Shown: positions 1-6,131, counted from the stretch's first letter. The stretch: DNA of 6,131 bases from Arenicella sp. (GCA_018677115.1 JAHHOC010000186.1:1-6131); one strand, 5' to 3'. Notes: generated from the letters alone by a model not told the origin. Numbers and translations are program-made.

Positions 1-1277
1 GTCCAGATGCGGTCATGGCGACGGGGCGATCCGATTTCCCGAATCAGGTGAATAACGTTTTGTGTTTTCCTTTTTTGTTTCGCGGGGCGCTGGACGTTGG
101 CGCAACCACTATCACACGCGCGATGGAAATAGCCTGCGTGGAGGCGCTTGCCGATCTGGCGTTATCGGAAAGCAATGAGGTAGTCGCAAGTTATTATGAA
201 AACGAAATCATGCAATTCGGCGCTAACTATATTTTGCCGAAGCCATTTGACCCCAGGCTGATCACCACAATTTCACCCGCAGTGGCGCAGGCAGCTATAG
301 ACAGTGGAGTGGCAACACGCCCTTTTGACGACATTGTCGCCTATCGAAAATCGCTCGAGCCGCTGGTGTATCGCTCAGGAAACGTCATGCGCCCGCTATT
401 CCAGGCCGCGCAAAATACCACGCATAAGGTAGTTTATACCGACGGTGAAAATGACCGTGTTCTACGTGCAATCCAGGATGTAGTAGATCAACACTACGCA
501 CGACCAGTGCTGCTAGGCGATGCGAGCAAGATTCTCGAACGCATCAAGCATCTTCACTTACGTATTGAGGAAAACGTCGACTATGAAGTGGTGGCCGCAG
601 ATGCCGAGGGTACTACCGAGCGCATTCAACAGGCGCGCAAGCTTGTTGACAGTGGTCAGGCACACGCTATATTAACTGGGCCCGGCGCACGTTTGCACGA
701 ACAACTTGCAGCAATTGAAGCATGCTCAACCTTGACCGGCAAGCTGGAACATGTGGCTGTAATGCAGTTGTTATTACTGGATAGCGGATCGGTATTTATC
801 GCCGACACCAGTATGCATGAGAATCCTGATGCTGAGCAGCTGGCACACATTACCATGATGGCAGCAGAGGAAATTAGGCTTTTCGGAATGATTCCCCGGG
901 TGGCTTTGGTATCACATTCTAATTTCGGTAGCCACTCCACGGCTTCTTCCCGCAAGATGGCCAAAGCCAAACAAATTCTGGCTGACATTGCTCCAGATTT
1001 GGAAGTCGATGGCGAAATGCGCGGCGATGTGGCACTGAAGTCAGCGGCCCGGGAAAAAAATGGTCAATGCTCACTCAGCGGCGACGCTAACTTATTGATC
1101 ATGCCTAATCTGGATTCTGCAGATATCACATTCACCGTGCTGAAATCGTTGGCCAGCGGTATTTCAGTTGGACCGATATTGCTTGGTCCGGATGTGCCCA
1201 TCCATGCGATCACACATAGCACTACGCCGCGCGGCATCGTGAACTTAACCAGCCTGGTTAGTGCGAGTGCACATTGA
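1..1277 (+). CDS. maeB: NADP-dependent malic enzyme with C-terminal phosphotransacetylase-like domain, 5' partial
   Basis: The gene enters from the left edge, with its first whole codon at base 3. The ATG at 15 lies inside a conserved malic enzyme motif (ATGRSDFPNQVNNVLCFP), so it is not the start. About 424 codons are visible; MaeB proteins are usually about 750 residues, so some 300 are missing, including most catalytic residues. Malic enzyme oxidatively decarboxylates malate to pyruvate with NADP in the cytosol. Visible parts are the end of the NAD(P)-binding domain (FRGALDVGATTI, ILPKPFDPRL, DSGVATRP), then a PTA-like domain from about YRSGNVMRPLF to the end (FIADT, SHSNFGSHST, VDGEMRGD, MPNLDSADI, VGPILLG). 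True Pta enzymes have a catalytic Ser-Arg in NDLSRGCS; here the matching stretch is HAITHSTT. This fits the known regulatory, non-catalytic role of this domain in MaeB, where acetyl-CoA inhibits the E. coli enzyme. The PTA-like domain is about 27 residues shorter than that of E. coli MaeB near 594-653. Stop TGA at 1275. Confidence 0.93.
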   Translation, partial: PDAVMATGRSDFPNQVNNVLCFPFLFRGALDVGATTITRAMEIACVEALADLALSESNEVVASYYENEIMQFGANYILPKPFDPRLITTISPAVAQAAIDSGVATRPFDDIVAYRKSLEPLVYRSGNVMRPLFQAAQNTTHKVVYTDGENDRVLRAIQDVVDQHYARPVLLGDASKILERIKHLHLRIEENVDYEVVAADAEGTTERIQQARKLVDSGQAHAILTGPGARLHEQLAAIEACSTLTGKLEHVAVMQLLLLDSGSVFIADTSMHENPDAEQLAHITMMAAEEIRLFGMIPRVALVSHSNFGSHSTASSRKMAKAKQILADIAPDLEVDGEMRGDVALKSAAREKNGQCSLSGDANLLIMPNLDSADITFTVLKSLASGISVGPILLGPDVPIHAITHSTTPRGIVNLTSLVSASAH

Positions 1278-1366
1278 GTTCATATTTAGCTCTGTTAGAA
1301 CACTATTTCTGCGCGTAATCGTTGCAAATTATTCAATAAATTCAATATTCATTAACCAAATTTATA

Positions 1367-1372
1367 TATAAT
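1367..1372 (+). promoter_or_regulatory. Candidate sigma-70 -10 box for aceE
   Basis: TATAAT matches the -10 consensus exactly and lies 64 bases upstream of the aceE ATG, which would give a leader of roughly 55-60 bases. No good -35 box sits at the usual 16-18 base spacing (the bases there are AT-rich with no TTGACA-like match), so the promoter would be weak, activator-dependent or helped by AT-rich upstream DNA. A second possibility is TTGCAA at 1322-1327 with a poor -10 (ATATTC at 1345). AT-rich DNA gives such matches by chance. Confidence 0.4.
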
Positions 1373-1423
1373 ATTCACCGCATAAATAATGGGTCGAAAC
1401 CTTTAAACACACCTGCCTAATTC

Positions 1424-1428
1424 AGGGA
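1424..1428 (+). promoter_or_regulatory. Ribosome binding site of aceE
   Basis: AGGGA lies 8 bases before the ATG at 1437, a normal spacing, and supports that start codon. It is a partial match to AGGAGG. It overlaps the 3' arm of a possible small hairpin, CCTG (1412-1415) with CAGG (1423-1426), which could partly mask it. Confidence 0.55.
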
Positions 1429-1436
1429 ACAGCACT

Positions 1437-4112
1437 ATGAATGACCAAGTAACAAACTCGACCAACGATATCGACGTTGAAGAAACCAAAGAATGGATTG
1501 ATGCGCTGCACAGCGTGATTGAAGCCGATGGTTCAGAGCGCGCTAAATTCTTACTCAAGGAACTGACCCAAGCAGCACGTGAGGCAGGAGCACAGCTGCC
1601 TTATGGTCTTAATACCCCCTACGTAAACACTATCCCAAAAGATAAACAGCAGGCATTGATAGGCGATCGGCAAATTGAATTTAAGCTTCGCTCAATGGTC
1701 CGCTGGAATGCCACGGCGATGGTATTAAGAGCAAATAAGATAAGCACCGAGTATGGCGGTCATATCGCCAGCTTTGCCTCAGCAGCCGTGTTATATGAAA
1801 TTGGCTTTAATCACTTCTGGCGTGCCCGTAACGAAAATCACGGCGGTGATATGATTTATTACCAGGGCCATTCTGCACCCGGCATGTATGCGCGCGCATT
1901 TCTCGAAGGCCGACTGACCGAAGAGCAATTAGACAACTTCCGCCAGGAAGTCGGCGGCAATGGATTGTCCTCATATCCACATCCTTGGCTGATGCCTGAT
2001 TTCTGGCAGTTTCCAACCGTTTCCATGGGCCTTGGTCCAATAATGTCCATATACCAGGCGCGATTTCAACGCTATCTGGAAAACCGTGAACTGATAGCCA
2101 AGGAAAATCGAAAAATCTGGGCGTTTCTTGGCGATGGTGAAATGGATGAACCCGAATCGCGCGGTGCCCTCGGCCTGGCAGGACGTGAGAAACTCGACAA
2201 TTTGATATTTGTCATTAACTGTAACCTGCAACGACTGGATGGACCGGTTCGCGGCAACGGCAAGATCATACAGGAACTGGAATCTGAATTTCGCGGTGCG
2301 GGCTGGAATGTGATCAAGGTAATCTGGGGTTCGCAGTGGGATCGCTTGCTGGAGAAAGACCATGACGGCATTTTGTTGAAACGCATGCAGGAGTGCCTTG
2401 ATGGCGAATATCAGGCTTTTAAAGCCAAGGGCGGCGCCTACACCCGCGAGCACTTCTGGAACTCACCTGAGTTAAAAGCGATGGTGGCACATATGAGTGA
2501 TGAAGACCTCGACCTCATGACCCGTGGCGGTCATGACCCGGATAAGGTGTTCGCTGCTTATACTGAAGCGGTCCGCCATCATGGCCAACCCACAGTTATT
2601 CTTGCTAAAACCATCAAAGGGATAGGCATGGGCGAGTCGGGTCAGGGCCTGAATACCTCGCACCAGCAGAAAAAAATGGATATGGAATCCCTTAAAGTAT
2701 TCAGGAGCCGCTTCAAGATACCGGTTACCGACGAGCAAATGGAGTCACTTGAATACATCAAGCCCGATCCCGAGTCGGCTGAAATTAAATACCTGCATTC
2801 CCGGCGAAAACATCTGGGCGGCTATTTGCCGTCCCGACCCAATCCATCCAACAAGCTGGAGGTGCCGCAGCTTGCAGCCTTTGCCAAGCAGTTGGAGTCT
2901 ACCGGCGACCGCGAGATATCAACCACCATGGTGTTTGTACGAATTTTGACCGCGCTGACCAGGGATAAAAACTTGAAAGATCGCATTGTGCCAATTGTGC
3001 CCGACGAGGCACGCACATTCGGTATGGAAGGCCTGTTCCGTCAACTAGGCATTTATGCCAGTGGCGGACAAAAATACGAGCCGGTAGATTCCGACCAGCT
3101 AATGTATTACCGGGAAGATGCCAAAGGCCAGGTGTTGGAGGAAGGTATCAATGAGGCCGGGGCAATGTCCTCGTGGATCGCAGCTGCAACATCGTACTCG
3201 ACTAACGAACTGCCGATGATTCCGTTTTACATCTACTATTCGATGTTTGGTTTTCAACGCATTGGCGATCTGGCGTGGGCTGCGGGTGATATGCAGGCAC
3301 GCGGGTTCCTGCTTGGTGGCACAGCCGGGCGCACCACCCTCGCAGGTGAAGGACTGCAACATCAGGACGGCCACTCGCATATCCAGGCGGCAACCATTCC
3401 CAACTGCATCTCATATGACCCTACTTTCAGCTATGAGTTAGCGGTCATTATCCAGGACGGCCTGCGGCGCATGTACCATGATGAGGAAAATGTATTCTAT
3501 TACCTGACCGTTATGAACGAAAATTATCATCACCCTGAAATGCCGGAGGGTGTTGAACAGGGGATTATTAAAGGCCTCTACAAGTTCAAGCAAAGCGACA
3601 ACGACGATGGCAAAACGCCAACGGTACAATTGATCGGTTCTGGCACCATCTTGAACGAAGTTATTGCCGCTGCCGAGATGCTGGAGAGTGAATTTGGTGT
3701 GGCTGCCAATGTGTGGAGTGCCACGAGCATGAATGAATTACGCCACGAGGGGCAGGATGTGGAACGCTGGAACACGCTACACCCGAATGAGAAACCGCGG
3801 ATCAGCTACGTTGAACAATGCCTGCAAGATGAAAATGGACCGGTAATCGCTGCAACCGACTATATGAAGGCCTACGCTGACTCGATACGTGCCTTCGTGC
3901 CATCGCGCTATGTTGTACTGGGCACAGACGGGTTTGGAAGGAGCGATGATCGCCAGCAACTTCGCCACCATTTTGAAGTCAATCATATGTACATAATCGT
4001 ATCTGCACTGGCGGCTCTATATGAAGATGGCAGCATCGACGCAGAGCTTGTATCCAAAGCTATCGGGCAGTTTAATATTGATGTCAATAAACCGACACCG
4101 GATCGACTCTAA
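1437..4112 (+). CDS. aceE: Pyruvate dehydrogenase E1 component, homodimeric type
   Basis: AceE is the thiamine diphosphate-dependent E1 of the pyruvate dehydrogenase complex. It decarboxylates pyruvate and transfers the acetyl group to the lipoyl arms of E2 (AceF), in the cytosol. At 891 residues it matches the family (E. coli 887) and is similar along its whole length. Order: N-terminal tail (1-about 75, E2 contact in E. coli), ThDP/Mg-binding transketolase-like domain (about 80-470), middle domain (about 480-700), C-terminal domain (about 710-891). The ThDP motif starts GDGEMDEPES at 232; D233, N263 and Q265 match the E. coli Mg ligands. Active-site residues are in place: H145 (QGHSAPG), H409 in the mobile loop (NTSHQQKKM), E573 (GINEAG) and H642 (GLQHQDGHSH). 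The start is supported by AGGGA 8 bases upstream and by the N-terminal match to the family. It is followed 37 bases later by aceF, with no terminator between, so the two probably share an operon. Nothing looks broken. Confidence 0.98.
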   Translation: MNDQVTNSTNDIDVEETKEWIDALHSVIEADGSERAKFLLKELTQAAREAGAQLPYGLNTPYVNTIPKDKQQALIGDRQIEFKLRSMVRWNATAMVLRANKISTEYGGHIASFASAAVLYEIGFNHFWRARNENHGGDMIYYQGHSAPGMYARAFLEGRLTEEQLDNFRQEVGGNGLSSYPHPWLMPDFWQFPTVSMGLGPIMSIYQARFQRYLENRELIAKENRKIWAFLGDGEMDEPESRGALGLAGREKLDNLIFVINCNLQRLDGPVRGNGKIIQELESEFRGAGWNVIKVIWGSQWDRLLEKDHDGILLKRMQECLDGEYQAFKAKGGAYTREHFWNSPELKAMVAHMSDEDLDLMTRGGHDPDKVFAAYTEAVRHHGQPTVILAKTIKGIGMGESGQGLNTSHQQKKMDMESLKVFRSRFKIPVTDEQMESLEYIKPDPESAEIKYLHSRRKHLGGYLPSRPNPSNKLEVPQLAAFAKQLESTGDREISTTMVFVRILTALTRDKNLKDRIVPIVPDEARTFGMEGLFRQLGIYASGGQKYEPVDSDQLMYYREDAKGQVLEEGINEAGAMSSWIAAATSYSTNELPMIPFYIYYSMFGFQRIGDLAWAAGDMQARGFLLGGTAGRTTLAGEGLQHQDGHSHIQAATIPNCISYDPTFSYELAVIIQDGLRRMYHDEENVFYYLTVMNENYHHPEMPEGVEQGIIKGLYKFKQSDNDDGKTPTVQLIGSGTILNEVIAAAEMLESEFGVAANVWSATSMNELRHEGQDVERWNTLHPNEKPRISYVEQCLQDENGPVIAATDYMKAYADSIRAFVPSRYVVLGTDGFGRSDDRQQLRHHFEVNHMYIIVSALAALYEDGSIDAELVSKAIGQFNIDVNKPTPDRL

Positions 4113-4149
4113 TCAACCGTTACAAAAGTGACCAATAAACAGATAGACA

Positions 4150-4380
4150 ATGATTAAGTATCTGGAACTCACTGCCCCGGAATCGAGCGAATTTCGCCAG
4201 GCAAAAATACTGTCCATCGAGGTGAATGAGGGAGACCCGGTGAATGTTGGCGACACCCTGTTCCGCGTGCAAAGCGGAAGCTCTGAAATAGACTTACCCA
4301 GTACCAAGCAAGGCAACATCACCGAGGTGATCGCCCATGTCGGCGAAAACATTTCACTGATGACTCCCTTGGTTTTACTT
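4150..4380 (+). other. Degenerate lipoyl-like domain of AceF without the lipoyl lysine
   Basis: Residues 1-77 align without gaps to the lipoyl domains over the core: GDPVNVGDTLFRV, then QSGSSEIDLPST against ESDKASMDVPSP, then a second half ending TPLVLLE. At the hairpin tip the DKA triplet is replaced by G43-S44-S45, so lipoylation there is not possible, and the biotin motif MKM is absent too. K53 is nearby but not at the tip. The usual PDIGG start is missing, so this is not a recent copy of the neighbouring domains. Fold assignment is inference from alignment by eye; the function is unknown. Confidence 0.75.
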
Positions 4381-6131
4381 GAAACCGAAGTCGAGGAAAG
4401 CAGCGCCAGCGAACCAATATCAAATAGCGATGAATCTAAACCTGATGCTGCAGGCTCGAAACGGACCAGAAAACAAAAAGCAAAGCAGAAAAAGCAAAAC
4501 AACAAGAAAATTAATAAAGGCAGTAAAAAAAATAAAAACAAATCCGCTGCCAAAAAGAGCAGCCAGCAGCAAAGTCTTGACTTGTCGGGTGACGGCTCTA
4601 CTCAGAATCAAGACGCTGAGCAAGAGACCGAACGTACTCAGGACACTGTCGAAAAATCTACGCAGAGCGTATCCACAACAAATCAACAACCGGCCGCCAC
4701 CACTGATTCCAGCGATGGTGATAGCCCCACCCAAACCCCGAGTAATTCGATGAGTGATATTCAAGTGAGCGTGCCCGACATCGGCGGTGACAGCGCTAAA
4801 GTAATCGAGATATTGGTAAATGTCGGCGATCAGATCAAGCCGGAAGACCCACTTGTCACGTTGGAGAGTGATAAGGCCAGCATGGATGTGCCCAGCCCTT
4901 ATGAGGGCGTGGTAAGTTCAATTGCGATTGCCGTTGACGAAGATGTCAACGAGGGTACAGTGCTGATGACATTAAGCTCGTCTGGCGCCGCGCAACCTGA
5001 AAAAATCGAGACAGCTCCTGAATCAGCCGAGGTAACTCCAGAGCCAGCTGAAACAGCTGCTGCACCAGCGGTGGCACAGCAACCGGCCGGTGCCGAGATT
5101 GAAGTCGCGATTCCGGATATCGGTGGGGATTCCGCCAAAGTGATTGAAGTGCTGGTAAGCGAAGGACAGCAAGTGGACGTGGAAGATCCATTGGTTACCC
5201 TGGAAAGCGACAAGGCAAGCATGGATGTACCCAGTTCTGCAGCGGGCATCATTAAGAGCATTGAAGTGCAGCTCGATCAGGAGGTCAGTGAGGGTGTAGT
5301 GGTAGTTAAAATTTCTTCTGCTGAGCCGAAACTGGAGTCCAGTAAACCCGACGCCGGTACAACAGACACTGACTCTGCACCCGCACCGGCTATCACGTCG
5401 GCGAGCAGCCCACCTGACTCTGCTCCCCCCCCCCCTCCTGCGGCCGTTGCCACCACCGGCAAATCTCATGCGTCACCTTCGGTACGCCGCTTCGCCCGTG
5501 AGCTAGGTGTCGGGCTGACAAGGGTTACTGCGACCGGACGCAAGGGGCGCATCAGTAAAGACGATGTGAAGAAATTTGTTAAGGGCGCGATGACCGCCGG
5601 GATCAGTGCGCCAGCCGCTGGCAGTACCTCGGGTATTCCAGCTGTGCCAGAAGTTGACTTCAGCAAGTTTGGTGAAATCGATGTGCAGCCGCTCAACAAA
5701 ATTAAGCGCCTGACTGCTAAGAACCTGCATCGTTCATGGCTTAATGTTCCGCACGTAACACACCACGATGAATCCAACATCAATGACCTGGAATCATTCC
5801 GCAGGCAACTGAATAGTGAGAATGCCGATAACGAAAATTTCGTCAAATTGTCTCCCTTGGCATTTATCGTCAAGGCTGTGGTTCGGGGACTCCAGGCATA
5901 TCCGCAGTTCAACAGCTCACTCGATTCCAGCGGTGAAAACCTCATTTATAAGAAGTACATGAATATCGGCATAGCTGTGGAGACACCCAACGGATTGGTG
6001 GTGCCGGTAATACGCGATGCTGACAAAATGTCGGTTTCAAAGATTGCCGCAACCATGAGCGAGTTGGCCGCCAAAGCCAGGGATAAAAAACTCAGCCCGG
6101 TCGACATGAGCGGGGCCTGCTTTACCATCTC
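4150..6131 (+). CDS. aceF: Pyruvate dehydrogenase E2, dihydrolipoamide acetyltransferase, 3' partial, with extra N-terminal lipoyl-like domain
   Basis: E2 carries acetyl groups on lipoyl-lysine arms from AceE to coenzyme A and forms the core of the complex. The frame is open for 660 codons to the window edge. Domains: degenerate lipoyl-like domain 1-77 (S44 where the lipoyl Lys should be); linker 78-203 with a Lys-rich patch at 104-136; lipoyl domain 204-277 (ESDKASMDVPS, K242); Ala/Pro/Glu linker; lipoyl domain 317-390 (K355); Pro-rich linker; E1/E3-binding domain about 441-478 (SVRRFAREL, TGRKGRIS); acetyltransferase domain from about 506 (DFSKFGEID, VPHVTHHDE, NIGIAVETPNGLVVPV). The catalytic HxxxDG lies beyond the edge; about 110 residues are missing by comparison with E. 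coli AceF, giving about 770 in total versus 630. ATG 4150 was chosen because an in-frame TAG (4144) sits just upstream and the first domain begins at once. It has no clear Shine-Dalgarno, so coupling to aceE is possible. ATG 4750 (MSDIQVSVPDIGG) resembles a usual AceF N-terminus and is an alternative start. Confidence 0.96.
   Translation, partial: MIKYLELTAPESSEFRQAKILSIEVNEGDPVNVGDTLFRVQSGSSEIDLPSTKQGNITEVIAHVGENISLMTPLVLLETEVEESSASEPISNSDESKPDAAGSKRTRKQKAKQKKQNNKKINKGSKKNKNKSAAKKSSQQQSLDLSGDGSTQNQDAEQETERTQDTVEKSTQSVSTTNQQPAATTDSSDGDSPTQTPSNSMSDIQVSVPDIGGDSAKVIEILVNVGDQIKPEDPLVTLESDKASMDVPSPYEGVVSSIAIAVDEDVNEGTVLMTLSSSGAAQPEKIETAPESAEVTPEPAETAAAPAVAQQPAGAEIEVAIPDIGGDSAKVIEVLVSEGQQVDVEDPLVTLESDKASMDVPSSAAGIIKSIEVQLDQEVSEGVVVVKISSAEPKLESSKPDAGTTDTDSAPAPAITSASSPPDSAPPPPPAAVATTGKSHASPSVRRFARELGVGLTRVTATGRKGRISKDDVKKFVKGAMTAGISAPAAGSTSGIPAVPEVDFSKFGEIDVQPLNKIKRLTAKNLHRSWLNVPHVTHHDESNINDLESFRRQLNSENADNENFVKLSPLAFIVKAVVRGLQAYPQFNSSLDSSGENLIYKKYMNIGIAVETPNGLVVPVIRDADKMSVSKIAATMSELAAKARDKKLSPVDMSGACFTI
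4438..4560 (+). other. Lysine-rich basic linker in AceF (A-rich DNA)
   Basis: Residues 97-137 hold 16 Lys and 2 Arg, and from 104 to 136 there is no acidic residue. The DNA is A-rich and includes an A8 run. The linker continues to about residue 200 as a Gln/Ser/Thr/Asp-rich, low-complexity stretch without hydrophobic core, so it is probably disordered. E. coli AceF linkers are Ala/Pro-rich instead. Such a patch could bind nucleic acid, acidic proteins or membrane lipids; the sequence does not say which. Confidence 0.8.
4525..4532 (+). repeat. A8 homopolymer within aceF
   Basis: Eight A encode K126, K127 and the start of N128, followed by T and five more A. One extra A in the transcript would give TAA at once, after 128 residues; one A fewer would shift to a frame that stops with TGA at 4751-4753. 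The genomic frame is intact. Confidence 0.85.
4759..4980 (+). repeat. Lipoyl domain repeat, first canonical copy
   Basis: Residues 204-277 form a complete lipoyl domain with lipoyl lysine K242 in ESDKASMDVPS. It aligns without gaps to residues 317-390, with 46 of 74 residues identical by hand count and a repeat period of 113 residues (339 bases). Identity is highest around the lysine and the PDIGGDSAKVIE start, and lower elsewhere, which points to an old duplication or partial gene conversion. Confidence 0.93.
5098..5319 (+). repeat. Lipoyl domain repeat, second canonical copy
   Basis: Residues 317-390 are the second canonical lipoyl domain, with lipoyl lysine K355 and the same PDIGGDSAKVIE start as the first copy. 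The two are joined by a short Ala/Pro/Glu linker (about 278-316) of the swinging-arm type. This domain is the one next to the E1/E3-binding domain. Confidence 0.93.
5425..5435 (+). repeat. C11 homopolymer within aceF
   Basis: Eleven C in a row encode part of a five-proline run (residues 426-430) in the linker before the subunit-binding domain. The frame is intact through it, since the downstream domains read correctly. A one-base change would meet a stop at 5499 or 5504, depending on direction, inside the subunit-binding domain. Confidence 0.9.
5470..5583 (+). other. Peripheral subunit-binding domain of AceF
   Basis: Residues about 441-478 match the small E1/E3-binding domain: SPSVRRFARELGV, a loop RVTATGRKGRIS, then KDDVKKFVK. 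It docks AceE and lipoamide dehydrogenase on the E2 core. The conserved arginines and the GTGRKGRI-type loop are present (here ATGRKGRIS), so it looks functional. Confidence 0.92.

Larger units (their letters stand above)
1278..1436. other. AT-rich intergenic region between maeB and aceE
   Basis: These 159 bases separate the two genes and hold no coding frame I can support. The middle part (about 1329-1376) is strongly AT-rich and carries several copies of ATTCA, including a direct repeat AATATTCA at 1344-1351 and 1370-1377. The region probably contains the aceE promoter and leader. No stem-loop followed by a T-run was found after the maeB stop, so read-through from maeB cannot be excluded. 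I saw no PdhR-like operator (AATTGGT-N3-ACCAATT) and no riboswitch-like structure. Confidence 0.7.

Noticed and set aside
15..17. ATG as start of the malic enzyme gene
   Set aside because: The frame is open to the window edge and the ATG is inside a conserved malic enzyme motif, so the gene begins upstream.
1278..1301. GTTC...GAAC inverted repeat after maeB as a terminator
   Set aside because: Only four pairs with a 16-base loop and no following T-run; too weak.
4113..4149. Separate promoter or terminator between aceE and aceF
   Set aside because: The 37-base spacer has no hairpin or recognisable -10/-35 pair; co-transcription is simpler.
4113..4553. Minus-strand reading frame of 146 codons with a strongly hydrophobic, Phe/Leu-rich N-terminus resembling a membrane protein
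   Set aside because: The hydrophobic stretch is the complement of the Lys/Gln/Asn codons of the aceF basic linker (AAA gives TTT). It lies wholly opposite aceF and matches no family I know.
4379..4753. Plus-strand 124-codon frame, basic protein
   Set aside because: It is the shifted frame of the aceF linker, where low-complexity sequence lacks stops. It is not a gene by itself, though its stop is mentioned in the slippage finding.
4759..5319. Repeated DNA as a mobile or CRISPR-like array
   Set aside because: The two copies are coding repeats for lipoyl domains at a 339-base period, diverged at synonymous sites.
5023..5945. Two long minus-strand frames (148 and 159 codons) opposite aceF
   Set aside because: The plus strand here encodes clearly conserved lipoyl, subunit-binding and acetyltransferase domains; the opposite frames look like compositional shadows.

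Overview
The window is a stretch of proteobacterial central carbon metabolism, most likely from a gammaproteobacterium. The evidence is a long homodimeric-type pyruvate dehydrogenase E1 (aceE) followed by a multi-lipoyl E2 (aceF), the arrangement of the E. coli-type complex, with all proteins reading like gammaproteobacterial homologues. I cannot name the genus. Base composition is roughly balanced, apart from an AT-rich intergenic region and an A-rich patch inside aceF.

Layout: (1) bases 1-1277 hold the 3' part of a maeB-type NADP malic enzyme, meaning the end of the malic enzyme domain followed by its phosphotransacetylase-like (PTA) regulatory domain. (2) Bases 1278-1436 are an AT-rich intergenic region with a plausible promoter (-10 TATAAT) and a short leader for the next operon. 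I found no convincing terminator for maeB. (3) Bases 1437-4112 are a complete aceE of 891 codons with its catalytic and cofactor residues present. (4) After a 37-base gap, bases 4150 to the end are aceF, 660 whole codons before the window cuts it off inside the catalytic domain. All genes are on the + strand; other long reading frames are shadows.

The genes form a metabolic path: malic enzyme turns malate into pyruvate plus NADPH, and AceE/AceF turn pyruvate into acetyl-CoA. The E3 gene (lpd) would be expected downstream but is not in view.

The least ordinary part is the N-terminus of AceF. Before two canonical lipoyl domains (lipoyl lysines K242 and K355) there is an extra lipoyl-fold-like domain (residues 1-77) in which the lipoyl-lysine position is a serine (S44). 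It is joined by a linker of about 120 residues containing an intensely lysine-rich patch (15 Lys and 2 Arg in residues 104-136, no acidic residue). The aceF reading frame also crosses two long homopolymers, A8 in the basic linker and C11 in the proline linker, where slippage would give defined truncated products. I see no mobile element, CRISPR array, RNA gene or defence system. The window is mostly housekeeping DNA with one unusual E2 architecture.
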